This document shows, in pieces, positions 34,542-42,682 of a stretch of 64,000 bases of DNA (the stretch's first letter is position 1; the number at the start of each line of letters is the position of its first letter). The notes beneath the pieces were generated by a model, which worked only from the letters and a program-made list of their open reading frames with translations, had not been told where the DNA came from and made no database searches. Made by a program: the position numbers and the translations under genes. Source of the stretch: Streptomyces canus (GTDB taxonomy: Bacteria > Actinomycetota > Actinomycetes > Streptomycetales > Streptomycetaceae); NCBI RefSeq assembly GCF_030815415.1, contig NZ_JAUSWW010000001.1, positions 496,001 to 560,000 of the forward strand, written 5' to 3'.

Positions 34542-34919
34542 TTACGGCGCGATATTGAAGGTCTGGGTGAGCTTTGTGCCGGGAGGCCGCTTGATGGTGA
34601 GGGTCGTGCTGTACGAGTCCTCTTCACACTCGACCTTTGCGGTGGCCTTGGTGCCCGCGCCCGAGGGGATCTTCTTGAAGGTGATCTTGTAGATTCCGTC
34701 GTCCTCCACCCGCGGCTGGGCGTCGACGCCGACTTCACCGTTCTTCGCCGTTATCGTCACCTGGAGCGGAGCGGTATCGTCCTCGCAATCCTGGACCGTG
34801 CCCGTGACCACGACCCTCGGCTTCGCCGGATCTGCTCCTGCCTGGCTCGCTCCCGCGATCGTGGCCACCCCTGTCAGAGGGAGCACTGCCGCGAGGGCAA
34901 CAATGACGCGCTTGCGCAT
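34542..34919 (-). CDS. Secreted hypothetical protein with two cysteines
   Basis: The 125-residue protein begins at ATG 34919, preceded by AGGAGA. The signal peptide is MRKRVIVALAAVLPLTGVAT, with likely cleavage near ASQAGADP at about residue 30. The mature part is an all-beta, lysine-rich domain of about 95 residues, with one cysteine in QDCEDD and one in VECEED that may form a disulfide. I do not recognise the family; an Ig-like or small carbohydrate-binding fold would fit the strand pattern. It is monocistronic, followed by IS630 debris and preceded by a 265-bp gap. Confidence 0.75.
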   Translation of the reverse strand: MRKRVIVALAAVLPLTGVATIAGASQAGADPAKPRVVVTGTVQDCEDDTAPLQVTITAKNGEVGVDAQPRVEDDGIYKITFKKIPSGAGTKATAKVECEEDSYSTTLTIKRPPGTKLTQTFNIAP

Positions 34920-35184
34920 GACTTCTCCTAGGTGTGAGACCCAGCTGCAGAGGCTGCGAATGGCGGCGAAATGCTGCGACGAGAATGCAGCGAATTCCTA
35001 TGGAGTCATCACCGCTCCACATTCTCGGAGTGAATGCAGATTCGCCGGTTCGGTTCGCTGTTCCGGTTGATGCAGCGACCGGACTTTCTGTACAAAGATC
35101 TGGCATCGGCCGGTGTGGGTCAAGGGGAACGATTACCCACGACTGCAGGGCAGAACTACCCACAGCCGCCTGCTCGGAACGCCT

Positions 35185-35805
35185 CTATCTCTGCTCTGTG
35201 AGGCCGTTTTCGACCGCGAGTCGGGTGAGGTCGGAGCGGCGGCGGGAACCTGTCTTCTCGCCGATTCGGTCGAGGTGGGACTGGACCGTGTGCTTGCTGA
35301 TGCTCAGCTGGGCGGCGATCTCGTGGTCGGTGGCGCCGTTGGCGAGGAGCTGCAAGATCTCCTGCTCCCGGTCCGTGAAGTGTGGGGAGCGTCTGAGCAG
35401 GTCGCCGACGGGCGCGCACACGTAACTGCGGCCCGAGCCCACGACCCGGATCGCCGTCAGTACCTCTTCCGCCTCGGCCTGGCGGCTGAGGTAACCGCTA
35501 GCACCCGCCCGGATCACCCGGACCGCGTCGATCTGCGGAGAGGACGACACGACGATGACGGCGTGCCCCCGCTCTCGCAGCTCCGCCACGGCCGCGACGA
35601 GCCGCGGGGCGGACTGCTGCACGTCCACCAGGACCACCTCGGCGCCGCGCAGGGTGCCGTCCGCACTCTCGATGGAAGGCGCGGCGGCGACCAGATGAAG
35701 GTCGGGAGCCGTGCCGATCAGCTGGGAGACGCCATGCCGGAAGACGGGGCAGTCGCCGACGACCGCGATACGCACTGCCACCTCGGCGCCAGCGCCCATG
35801 GACAT
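35185..35805 (-). CDS. Orphan LuxR/NarL-family response regulator
   Basis: The 206-residue protein has a receiver domain (about 10-125) beginning RIAVVGDCPVFRHGVSQLI. Its likely phospho-acceptor is the Asp in VVLVDVQQS near residue 61, and a Ser-rich VVSSSP occupies the usual Thr/Ser position. The C-terminal LuxR HTH (about 140-200) reads FTDREQEILQLLANGATDHE then ISKHTVQSHLDRIGEK. There is no histidine kinase gene nearby. The acidic pocket is reduced (GDCP in place of the usual acidic pair), so it may act without phosphorylation. Starts at 35805 or 35799 are both possible. Confidence 0.85.
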   Translation of the reverse strand: MSMGAGAEVAVRIAVVGDCPVFRHGVSQLIGTAPDLHLVAAAPSIESADGTLRGAEVVLVDVQQSAPRLVAAVAELRERGHAVIVVSSSPQIDAVRVIRAGASGYLSRQAEAEEVLTAIRVVGSGRSYVCAPVGDLLRRSPHFTDREQEILQLLANGATDHEIAAQLSISKHTVQSHLDRIGEKTGSRRRSDLTRLAVENGLTEQR

Positions 35806-35875
35806 CTCCGATCTCGCCTCACTGCCTAGCCCTCAGCCTCGGCGGACCGGGAGCCAGCAGCGCGTCGGACTAGCC

Positions 35876-36222
35876 CGTTCGAGGTCGGGGCCGAAACCCG
35901 CCGCCGATACGTACGAAGCCCCCTGCTCGCCTCGGAACGCAGCCCCAGCGGCCAGCGGCAGTACCCGGACAGCGCGGTCGACCGCGTCCAGCTGATCCAG
36001 CAGTTGTACGCCGCCGGGCTGCCGAGCAAGTCGATCGCGGATCTGCTGCTGTGTGTCGTGAACGGTGAGGCCACGCCAGAGCTGATCGACCGGCTTTCGG
36101 CGGAACGGGATCGCATCGATAGCCGGATCGGCGATCTGGTGGGCGCCCGGAACAGGCTGGGCGCCGTGATTGCCGCCGCCACCGCGAACTGGCGAACAGG
36201 CCAACACTGCCGACTCCAGTAA
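35876..36222 (+). pseudogene. MerR-family regulator, N-terminally damaged
   Basis: The frame ending at 36222 reads LLASERSPSGQRQYPDSAVD, RVQLIQQLYAAGLPSKSIAD and LIDRLSAERDRIDSRIGDLV, the dimer helix and second half of the DNA-binding domain of a MerR regulator. The expected first helix-turn-helix is collapsed: EVGAETRRRYVRSPLLAS stands where relatives have a longer segment ending RALRYYEEQGLLAS, indicating deletion and frame damage. The first in-frame ATG (36004) lies after the DNA-binding domain. DNA binding is probably lost. Confidence 0.6.
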
Positions 36223-36331
36223 CCAGCATGCCAGGCTCTGCGGGTGGGGACGGAGATGCCCAGCAATCGCCGATTGATGAGCAAGATCGGTAAGGAGCGG
36301 CGCGCGGCTGGATCGGCGCCGGATCATGCAC

Positions 36332-36361
36332 TTGACTTCCTCCCCCTCGTGAACGAGGGGG
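36332..36361 (-). mobile_element. IS605-type right-end hairpin (putative omega-RNA 3' end)
   Basis: TTGACTTCCTC is followed by the hairpin CCCCCTCG-TGAA-CGAGGGGG (36342-36361) and GATTCC, immediately after the TnpB remnant on the minus strand. In TnpB-carrying IS605-group elements this end region also forms the 3' part of the guide (omega) RNA. It matches the arrangement at 14814-14846. Confidence 0.6.
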
Positions 36362-36365
36362 ATTC

Positions 36366-36690
36366 CTACGGCTCGCGCCGTGGCGTTTTCTGCTTCACCG
36401 CCGACTGCCCCGTCCGGGAGGACTCCCGTTGAGGTCTTACACCGGCTCCACAGACAGACACCGCCAGCCCGGCGGCCAGAATGTTCTTCGCCGCGTTCAC
36501 GTCCCGGTCATGGACCGCGCCGCATTCACACGTCCACGTGCGGACGTTGAGCGGCAGCTTCGCCCGGATCGTGCCGCAGACACCGCACAGTTTCGAGCTG
36601 GGGAAGAAGCGATCGACGACCACCAGTTCCCGTCCCTACCAGGCGCTCTTGTACTCCAGCATCGTCCGCATGTCGCTCCACGCCGCATCC
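36366..36690 (-). pseudogene. TnpB (IS605 OrfB) C-terminal remnant
   Basis: The minus-strand frame reads WSDMRTMLEYKSAW, a TAG stop near 36643, then [40 protein letters not shown] and a tail ending KTPRREP. The CxxC and CxC pair is the zinc finger, and [10 protein letters not shown] contains the last RuvC Asp. The stop replaces a Tyr of the usual SAWYGR, and the N-terminal guide-RNA and RuvC parts are missing. The element is inactive as a nuclease. An IS5 remnant starts directly beyond it on the other strand. Confidence 0.8.
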
Positions 36691-37114
36691 GGCAGCAAAC
36701 ACCACCTGATCTGCGACGGACGCGGAACTCCGCTCAAGGTCATCACTACCGCAGCCAACGTCAACGACGTCACCCAAACCCCGCCCTGGTCGACGGCATC
36801 CCACCCGCCGCCGGCCGCCCCGGCCGTCCTCGCATGCGCCCAGAGGCCCTGCTCGGAGACAAGGGCTACGACTCCAATCCGAACCGCGAAGAACTCCGCA
36901 AGCGGCGGATCCTGCCTGTATCTCCCGCAAGGGCGCCCCGAACATCCAGGGCATGGGCAAGCTCCGTTACGTCGCGGAGCAGACCTTCGCCCTGCTCCAC
37001 CACTTCAAACCACTCGCCGTTCGATGGGAACGCCGCACCGAACTCCACGACGCCTTCGTCTCTCTGGCCTGCAGTCTGATCTGCTGGCGACTCCTCAAAA
37101 GGACCCGCTCATGA
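36686..37114 (+). pseudogene. IS5-family transposase C-terminal remnant with frameshifts
   Basis: The plus strand reads GSKHHLICDGRGTPLKVIT and TAANVNDVTQT, then in the next frame LVDGIPPAAGRPGRPRM and ALLGDKGYDSNPNREELR. After another missing base near 36920 it continues KGAPNIQGMGKLRYVAEQT, LHHFKPLAVRWERR and LLKRTRS, stopping at 37114. This is the second half of an IS5-group DDE transposase with two frameshifts. The N-terminal half is gone, replaced by the TnpB fragment. Confidence 0.8.
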
Positions 37115-37143
37115 TCGTGTTACGAGCTCATACTCCTACGGAC

Positions 37144-39141
37144 TCAAGAGCCCTTGTGCATCGCCGGTGTGCGCCAAATGCGGTCCGGCCACCTGCGGAA
37201 GTGCTCGACGCACAGCAACCCAAGATTCGCTGCCGCACCCGCACCGACTATGGCTGCAGCAGGCGCCAGGAGACCGGAAAGCGCGTAACAGCCGATCCAT
37301 GCCCCGAGGAACGCCCCGCAGACCGCGGCCACCAACCCTGCGCGCCGCATCTGGGATGAGCGCTCATTACGGGTCCAGGCCAGATAGGCGCCGAGGCCTA
37401 CCATCAGGCCCGTCCCGGGCACGATCACGCTCGCGCTGGCCACGAAGTCATCGGGACCTACCGTCCAGATCAGCAGAACCCCCAGCAGCCATCCGCCAAG
37501 GCCAAGCGGGATCACGGTCCCGGTTCGTACCCAGACACTCGCGCGGGGACCGAAGCCGCCGCGCCTGCGCGACCAGCGTGCGATCACGGCAAGCAGAGCG
37601 AGGCCGAGGGTTGCGCCTGCCAGGGTGGCTCCGATCAGTAGCTTGGCCACCGTGGACATGCTCCACGGGACGGCCTCGAAGTTGACGGGCCTCCTGTCGA
37701 ACTGGGACCTGTCCGCCCTGCCGGTGTCGAAGAAGGTGGTCAGTAGACGTTTTCCGGCTTCGGGACGGTGCTCCCAGAAGTCGGCGGTGTGGCCCAGCCC
37801 GGGCAGGATCACCTGCTGTCCCCGGGACAGGGCGGGCAGCAGTTCGTCGGTGGCCAGTTGCGCCGGGGTGGAGAAGTCGACCTCACCGCTGACGAGGAGG
37901 GTTTCGACGCCACTGGGCCGCATCTGGCGATACTTGGCGTTGTCGGGGCTGTCCGGCCATACCGTGGACAGACCGGACTCGCCGGCCCACAGGAAGTCGG
38001 TTGAGGCGTTGCCCAGGGTCGAGCCCGGATCGCCACCGCTGTCGTAGTAGCGCTGTGCTGCTGGTCCATCGATCATGGCGAAGGAAGCGAACTCGCCCCA
38101 GACGATGGCATCCGGCAGTGTGAGGTCACCGAGGACAGAGATGGCCCACAAGGCGCCGGTGTCCCGGCTGAGGTAGGCGTCGATGACGGTCGGAGCGTTG
38201 TTCGGTGCCGAGGCCGGACCGTTGCGATGCATGGCGTACTGGCTCAGAACCCGGACGTTGGTGTCCTTGATGCGGAAGGGCCCCCAGCGTTCAGGGATCT
38301 CGCCGGCGGTCTTCCGGATCGATTCGGCGAGGTCGGATGTACGCGCGGCGCAGGCGTCGTCGTCGCACAGCCGTGTGTACTGGGCGAACTGCGCATCGGT
38401 GATGCGCGGGTCCCAGACGAAGTGTCCGGGAGTATTGACCGACACCATCGCGGAGCGGTGCAGCACCGCCGGGTGCCGCCAGGAGTAGATCATGGCGGTG
38501 CGTGTTCCAGCACTGGAGCTGAGGAGGTTGATCTGTGAGTAGCCCAGGGCGGTACGGGCCGCTTCCAGATCCTCCACCCGCTGGAGAGCGGAGTAGCCGG
38601 TGAGGTCGATCCCGTCGTCGGTGAGACGGTCCGCACACAGTTCGAACGCTTTGGTCGTGGCAGGCAGTGTCTTCGATCCCGCGATTCCGTCGGCGGACTG
38701 CATGACCGCGGTGACCTCGGGGCAGTCCAGACGGCGCGATCCATCGATGCCCCGGTAACCGACCAGGACCACATCGTGTTGGCCGGTGAGCCGGCTTGCC
38801 TGCGGGAAGTCCATGTTCGTTCCTCCGGGGCCGCCGCCCAGTCGGAAGATCGGTTCCGCGGGATCTGCGGAAGTGGCCCGGACGCGAGTGACGGGAAGTG
38901 CTATCAGCTCGGACTTGGGGTCGCGCCGGTTCTCCGGGACGGCGAGTGTGCCGCAGTCGGCGGCGACGGTTCCGGCTTCGGTGTCGTAGTCGCAGGGGCG
39001 CATGGTGAGCGACCCGGAGGCGGCCCCCTCGGGTACGGACAGGAGATGTTCTGGCCGCAGCGCCAAGTAGCAGAGCAACACCAGGAGTCCGCCGGTGACC
39101 ACGAAGGCGAGCAGGGGCCGCCATGACTTGAGAAGTGTCAT
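37144..39141 (-). CDS. Membrane-anchored alpha/beta hydrolase (tripeptidyl aminopeptidase-like) with C-terminal transmembrane domain
   Basis: The 665-residue protein has an N-terminal helix (LLAFVVTGGLLVLLCYLAL, about 9-27) placing the next 450 residues outside the membrane. The hydrolase domain resembles Streptomyces TAP-type peptidases: the oxyanion region is RLGGGPGGTNMD near residue 100, the nucleophile elbow is LLSSSAGTRTA near 208, the Asp is in VSGEVDFSTPA near 420 and the His in LPGLGHTADFWEH near 450. The elbow lacks the usual GGSYG glycines. About five helices follow from residue 495, an unusual addition. It may process peptides or an envelope ester. It has its own promoter; the SnoaL-like gene lies 108 bp upstream on the same strand. 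Confidence 0.8.
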   Translation of the reverse strand: MTLLKSWRPLLAFVVTGGLLVLLCYLALRPEHLLSVPEGAASGSLTMRPCDYDTEAGTVAADCGTLAVPENRRDPKSELIALPVTRVRATSADPAEPIFRLGGGPGGTNMDFPQASRLTGQHDVVLVGYRGIDGSRRLDCPEVTAVMQSADGIAGSKTLPATTKAFELCADRLTDDGIDLTGYSALQRVEDLEAARTALGYSQINLLSSSAGTRTAMIYSWRHPAVLHRSAMVSVNTPGHFVWDPRITDAQFAQYTRLCDDDACAARTSDLAESIRKTAGEIPERWGPFRIKDTNVRVLSQYAMHRNGPASAPNNAPTVIDAYLSRDTGALWAISVLGDLTLPDAIVWGEFASFAMIDGPAAQRYYDSGGDPGSTLGNASTDFLWAGESGLSTVWPDSPDNAKYRQMRPSGVETLLVSGEVDFSTPAQLATDELLPALSRGQQVILPGLGHTADFWEHRPEAGKRLLTTFFDTGRADRSQFDRRPVNFEAVPWSMSTVAKLLIGATLAGATLGLALLAVIARWSRRRGGFGPRASVWVRTGTVIPLGLGGWLLGVLLIWTVGPDDFVASASVIVPGTGLMVGLGAYLAWTRNERSSQMRRAGLVAAVCGAFLGAWIGCYALSGLLAPAAAIVGAGAAANLGLLCVEHFRRWPDRIWRTPAMHKGS

Positions 39142-39249
39142 TTCGTTTCCGTATAAGTGCGCGCGGGCTCGAGCTTTCCCCAGGGGAATGTACGACGGGC
39201 ATTGGCGTGTGGGGTCGTCTCGGGTGGTTCGGACCGTCGGGGAGCCCTG

Positions 39250-39618
39250 TCAGCCTCGCTCCCACAGCGGCAACCGGAACATGGCGTAGGTGAACTTGCC
39301 GCTGATACGTCCTGCGGTGTCGAAGTGGAACACGTCCACGCCGTGCCACTGCATGCGGCCGCCGTAGCGCGCACGGGCGAACAGGCGCAGTGGCAACGGC
39401 ACATGACGGCCGGACTCTCCGCTCATGTCGAGCCGGCAGGCCCAGCGGATCGTGGCGCGCCGGTTCGGCTCGTCGACGATCTTGTCGTACACGGCGAAGT
39501 GCATGGTGCCGTAGCGCCCGGCGAAGTGCGGCTCGAACTCTTTGCGGATCGCCGCGATGCCACGTCGCTCCGGAAGGTGGCCGGGCAGGTACACGGCGTC
39601 GTCGACGAAGAAGGACAT
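39250..39618 (-). CDS. SnoaL-like (NTF2-fold) protein
   Basis: The 122-residue frame carries a cone-shaped NTF2/SnoaL fold: FFVDDAVYLPGH, then GIAAIRKEFEPHF, MHFAVYDKIVDEPNR and VDVFHFDTAGRISGKF. Homologous sequence (TIDDFVAAFNEPSPDLDKV) extends in frame about 30 codons before ATG 39618, but that stretch has no ATG, GTG, TTG or CTG and is preceded by an in-frame TGA. Either the protein starts at 39618 without its first helix, or a frameshift separates it from an upstream start near 39714. It is divergent from the TetR gene with a shared operator. It may be an isomerase, cyclase or small-molecule binding protein. Confidence 0.75.
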   Translation of the reverse strand: MSFFVDDAVYLPGHLPERRGIAAIRKEFEPHFAGRYGTMHFAVYDKIVDEPNRRATIRWACRLDMSGESGRHVPLPLRLFARARYGGRMQWHGVDVFHFDTAGRISGKFTYAMFRLPLWERG

Positions 39619-39752
39619 GACCTTGTCGAGATCGGGGCTCGGCTCATTGAAGGCGGCAACGAAGTCGTCAATGGTCTGACTGAGGTTGGTCGAGGTGGCG
39701 GAGATGGTCTTTCACTCCCGGAAGCGCGATGGGTTGTCGGATGCCGAGACAT

Positions 39753-39795
39753 TAACAGAACACCCGTCCCTTAACAAGAGATGGGTGTTCTGTTA
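39753..39795. promoter_or_regulatory. Perfect 13-bp inverted repeat, likely TetR operator
   Basis: TAACAGAACACCC (39753-39765) and its exact complement GGGTGTTCTGTTA (39783-39795) are separated by 17 bp. The site sits between the divergent SnoaL-like and TetR genes and ends 23 bp before the TetR start. It is the natural target of the adjacent TetR protein and could control both genes; the 17-bp spacer could hold promoter elements. Confidence 0.75.
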
Positions 39796-39818
39796 GATCT
39801 GGACTAGGATGAACGGTC

Positions 39819-40472
39819 ATGTCAGCGCCATTCCAGCGGGCTCGACGCCCTGATCAGAAGGACCAGCGCCGCGAGGCCATCCTCACCGCCGCTCGGGAGC
39901 TCGCCGAGCGCTCCGGCGTGGCCAGGGTCAGCCTGCAGGACATCGCCACCGCGGTCGGACTCGCCAAGTCCAACGTGCTGCGCTACTTCGGCACGCGTGA
40001 GGAGATCTACCTGCATCTGCTGATGAGCGCGGGTTCCGAGTGGGCGAGCGTGGTCAGTGCCCGGTTGCAGGAAGTGAGTGGGACCGAGGCAACAGCCGGC
40101 GTTCTCGCGGATGCCTTCGTGGACCGGCCGCTCTACTGTGATTTGACCACGCACGCGGAGACGATGCTCGAGCACAATGTGTCCGTGGAGGTGCTAAAGG
40201 TCTTCAAGAGGTGGGCCATCGACACCTACTGGGCGATCGGCCAGCGCATCTCCGCCGCCTGCCCGGAACTGACCCCCGCCGATGGCGCCGCACTCGTGAT
40301 GACAGCCAGCGCTTTCGTCGCGAAGCTGTTTCCCATCACGCGACCGCCTGAGGCGCTGCGTGAACTGTACGCGCGCGAGCCGGAAATCGCGGGGGCGTTC
40401 CCGCCGTTTCGCCCCACACTGAAACGCATGGTGGCGGCCACTGCAGCCGGCCTGCCTCTGGTGCGACAGTAG
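39819..40472 (+). CDS. TetR-family transcriptional regulator
   Basis: The 217-residue repressor has an N-terminal DNA-binding domain (about 14-62): REAILTAARELAERSGVARV then LQDIATAVGLAKSNVLRYFG, the recognition helix being GLAKSNVLRYF. The C-terminal all-helical ligand domain contains the motif FPITRPPEALRELY near residue 170, typical of the TetR_C_17-like group. It is transcribed away from the SnoaL-like gene across the inverted repeat 39753-39795 and probably represses itself and that gene. The ligand is unknown. Confidence 0.9.
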   Translation: MSAPFQRARRPDQKDQRREAILTAARELAERSGVARVSLQDIATAVGLAKSNVLRYFGTREEIYLHLLMSAGSEWASVVSARLQEVSGTEATAGVLADAFVDRPLYCDLTTHAETMLEHNVSVEVLKVFKRWAIDTYWAIGQRISAACPELTPADGAALVMTASAFVAKLFPITRPPEALRELYAREPEIAGAFPPFRPTLKRMVAATAAGLPLVRQ

Positions 40473-40673
40473 ACGACTGAAAGGGTGTCAACAGGCGGTG
40501 AATGAGATCCGGTTGCGGCTGTGAGGTCCGCGAGCCGGGACCGCGAACGGCAGCTGGCTGCGCAAGACGATCCTGCCCCTACTTCGAACAGGCCCAGCAC
40601 ACCAACCTGAACCTTCCCCTTGATCGTGAACACCTGGAGACTGGGACGTGAGTTCCAGAGGAAGTAGTGCCAG

Positions 40674-40785
40674 GTGGGAAGTAAGAGCAACCGCAGCAGG
40701 CGGTACACGGAGGAGTTCAAACGGGACGCAGTCGCTCTCGTGCGTTCCTCCGGGAAGACCGTCACCGAGGTGGCCCGGCAGGGAG
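40674..40785 (+). pseudogene. IS3-family OrfA N-terminal remnant
   Basis: GTG 40674 opens GSKSNRSRRYTEEFKRDAVA and LVRSSGKTVTEVARQ, the first helices of an IS3 OrfA. Similarity ends at about 40785, where RQGGAECFSS follows in place of the expected recognition helix. No OrfB or terminal repeats were seen nearby. This is a different OrfA type from the one at 4123. Confidence 0.65.
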
Positions 40786-40806
40786 GGGCTGAGTGCTTCA
40801 GCAGCA

Positions 40807-40838
40807 CACAGCCGCCGCGGTTTCCTGCGGCGGCTGTG
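40807..40838 (-). terminator. Strong hairpin terminator after the 159-residue protein gene
   Basis: Arms CACAGCCGCCGC (40807-40818) and GCGGCGGCTGTG (40827-40838) are perfectly complementary around an 8-base loop. It lies 22 bp beyond the stop of the minus-strand gene at 40860. Confidence 0.75.
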
Positions 40839-40859
40839 CTTCCTGCTGGGAGGACGGTG

Positions 40860-41339
40860 TCACCGGCCGGCGGTCGCCGCCATGTGCAGCAGCCGTTCGG
40901 TGATCTCCCGGTACTGCATGAGCGCGACCCGTAGTTCCTCGGTCTGCGCTTCGGTGTCCTGGCCCTGCCAGCCCGATCGCAGGACGCGCCGCTGCTCTGT
41001 GAGGGTGTTCGTGAAGTGGGTGGCGACTTCGTCGAAGACGCTGTCGGCTTCCTCCACGGCCTGGCGTGGGCTGTCGACGAAGGTGTTGAGGGCCTGTTGG
41101 AGGCGCAGGTTGAGCTTGTCCCGTTCGCCCTGCGGGAGCATCTCCGGCGTCGGCTTGCGATCGGGGCTGGAGCGGCCGGCGTCGGCGCCGTTGGTGGCGG
41201 GTTCACGCGGGTCGTGAGCAGGATTGGTGACAGGCGCCTGCGGGGTCCGCTGGCTCTGCGGCACCTGCGGGTTGCGCGGCGCCGAGGGATCCGGGCTTCC
41301 GGGCTGGGATTGCCGTGCGTGTTCGGCGTTCTGCGACAT
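40860..41339 (-). CDS. Hypothetical protein, paralogous to its operon neighbour
   Basis: The 159-residue soluble protein has a Pro/Gln-rich low-complexity first half (residues 1-75). The helical second half (about 75-159) contains LNLRLQQALNTFVDSPRQAV and EEADSVFDEVATHF. The same pattern (FVESPQKAVIEADALL) occurs in the product of the upstream gene, with which it shares one base of a TGATG stop-start. The helical core probably forms a four-helix bundle. Both genes belong to a group often found near stress genes in Streptomyces; the function is unknown. It is followed by a strong terminator. Confidence 0.75.
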   Translation of the reverse strand: MSQNAEHARQSQPGSPDPSAPRNPQVPQSQRTPQAPVTNPAHDPREPATNGADAGRSSPDRKPTPEMLPQGERDKLNLRLQQALNTFVDSPRQAVEEADSVFDEVATHFTNTLTEQRRVLRSGWQGQDTEAQTEELRVALMQYREITERLLHMAATAGR

Positions 41340-41971
41340 CAGGTGTTGTTTCCCTTCACGTGGGGTCGGTTCAGTGCCCATGGCGCGTGGCCGTTGCCGT
41401 CGCGGGACTGAGGAGTCTGCGAGCTGCCCTGGTCCGGGTCGGCAGGTTGTTCGGCGACCAGTGCCTCGAAGAGGCTTCGGGCTTCGACCATGGCCTCCCG
41501 CATCTCCTCGGTGCCGCTCTGTCCGCGGGCGGCCGTGTGCATGCTGCGGTAGCCGTGGACATGGGCGGGGTGGTGGACGGAAAGGGCGGCGAACTGCTCC
41601 TCGAACTGCTCGCCGTCGGGGAAGCCGCGGTCCCTCGCCAGGCCGGCAAGGAGTGCGTCCGCCTCGATGACGGCCTTCTGCGGTGATTCGACGAACCGCT
41701 CCTGGACGTCGGCCCACTGAGCCCGGTACTGCGCGCGGGCCTCGGGCGACAGCAGCCGCTCATCGAGGGAGCCATGCTGCTTGACGCGCTCGCCGAGTTC
41801 CTGCTCGGCCGCCTTGGTGTCGCCACCGTGGTCGGCGACGGCACGGTCGTACTCGGGTCCGAAGCGGTGTTTGAGCCCGCGTCCTCCGCCGGCCCGGATG
41901 CGCCCACGTCCGACGACGAAGAGGACGACGGCCGCGATAACGATCACGGCGATGATCACGATGGTGAGCAT
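41339..41971 (-). CDS. Membrane-anchored hypothetical protein with helical domain
   Basis: The 210-residue protein opens with a single transmembrane helix (MLTIVIIAVIVIAAVVLFVV). A basic Gly/Arg linker follows, then a cytosolic or surface helical domain containing FGPEYDRAVADHGGD, AAEQELGERVKQH and WADVQERFVESPQKAV. The last 40 residues are low complexity. The core domain is shared with the following 159-residue protein, indicating duplication and loss of the anchor. I know no function for this family; the FGxEYDRAV segment is frequent in Streptomyces membrane proteins. Confidence 0.78.
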   Translation of the reverse strand: MLTIVIIAVIVIAAVVLFVVGRGRIRAGGGRGLKHRFGPEYDRAVADHGGDTKAAEQELGERVKQHGSLDERLLSPEARAQYRAQWADVQERFVESPQKAVIEADALLAGLARDRGFPDGEQFEEQFAALSVHHPAHVHGYRSMHTAARGQSGTEEMREAMVEARSLFEALVAEQPADPDQGSSQTPQSRDGNGHAPWALNRPHVKGNNT

Positions 41972-42105
41972 GGCGGCCTTCTCTGGCTCTCGGCTCGTGG
42001 AGTGTTCGGCTTCATTGCCACTCCCGTCATTTCCTGTGAGCTGATTCCGCGTTGGCCTGCCGGGTGGCGGCCACGCGACGTGGGCACCACCCGGGGCATT
42101 TGTGG

Positions 42106-42279
42106 TCAGTGCTTGAAGGCGTCCTTGGCCTTGTCACCGGACTGCTTGAGGTTTCCGGAGACCCGGTCAGTCCTGCCTTCGCGCTGCAGTCGCCGGTTGC
42201 GGGTGGCCCGGCCGACACGTTCGGTGAACCGGCCCTTGAATGCCTGGGTCTTGTGCCTGATCGTCTGTCCGAGGCTCAT
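42106..42279 (-). CDS. CsbD-like small stress protein
   Basis: The 57-residue basic protein reads MSLGQTIRHKTQAFKGRFTE, then RTDRVSGNLKQSGDKAKDAF. This matches the short, lysine-rich, helix-rich CsbD family whose members are general-stress genes controlled by sigma-B in other bacteria. Here the central segment is more arginine-rich than usual. It sits among other small proteins in the stress-related region. Confidence 0.7.
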   Translation of the reverse strand: MSLGQTIRHKTQAFKGRFTERVGRATRNRRLQREGRTDRVSGNLKQSGDKAKDAFKH

Positions 42280-42370
42280 GGCTGTCCTCTGCTCGTTCTG
42301 GATGGGCTCTCGCGCGTGATCGCCGTACAGGCCACCGTCCCGGAGGGCGGGAGAGCGCCTGGTGTGTGGG

Positions 42371-42565
42371 CTATCCGCGACTGCGGCTGTACCGGCGGCC
42401 GCCGCTACGGCGTCCACCGCCGCGTCCGCCACTGCCGCGCCCGCGCATGGCGAAGCCGACGATCCAGACGACGAGGAGTACGGCGGCGACCCACCAGAGG
42501 GCCTGCATGGTGAAGCCGAACCCGAACACCACCAGGATCAGCAGAAGGAGAAGAATCCAAAGCAT
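42371..42565 (-). CDS. Small hydrophobic membrane protein with Gly/Arg tail
   Basis: The 64-residue protein begins MLWILLLLLILVVFGFGFTM and has a second helix (ALWWVAAVLLVVWIVGFAM), then a short tail rich in Gly, Arg and Ser. Two helices around a WW-containing turn resemble the product at 43268 on the other strand, so the two are probably paralogues. Proteins of this shape (DUF5670-like) are often stress-induced; the role is unknown. Confidence 0.7.
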   Translation of the reverse strand: MLWILLLLLILVVFGFGFTMQALWWVAAVLLVVWIVGFAMRGRGSGGRGGGRRSGGRRYSRSRG

Positions 42566-42682
42566 TGCCGGGCCTCCAGATCGCGGGAAGTTCCTGAGTT
42601 CCGCGGGGTCCGGGCGAAGCGGGAAGGTGGAATGCGCCGACCGAATGATCCGGAGTGGCATAGCCCTACGCCGTGCTGTCAG

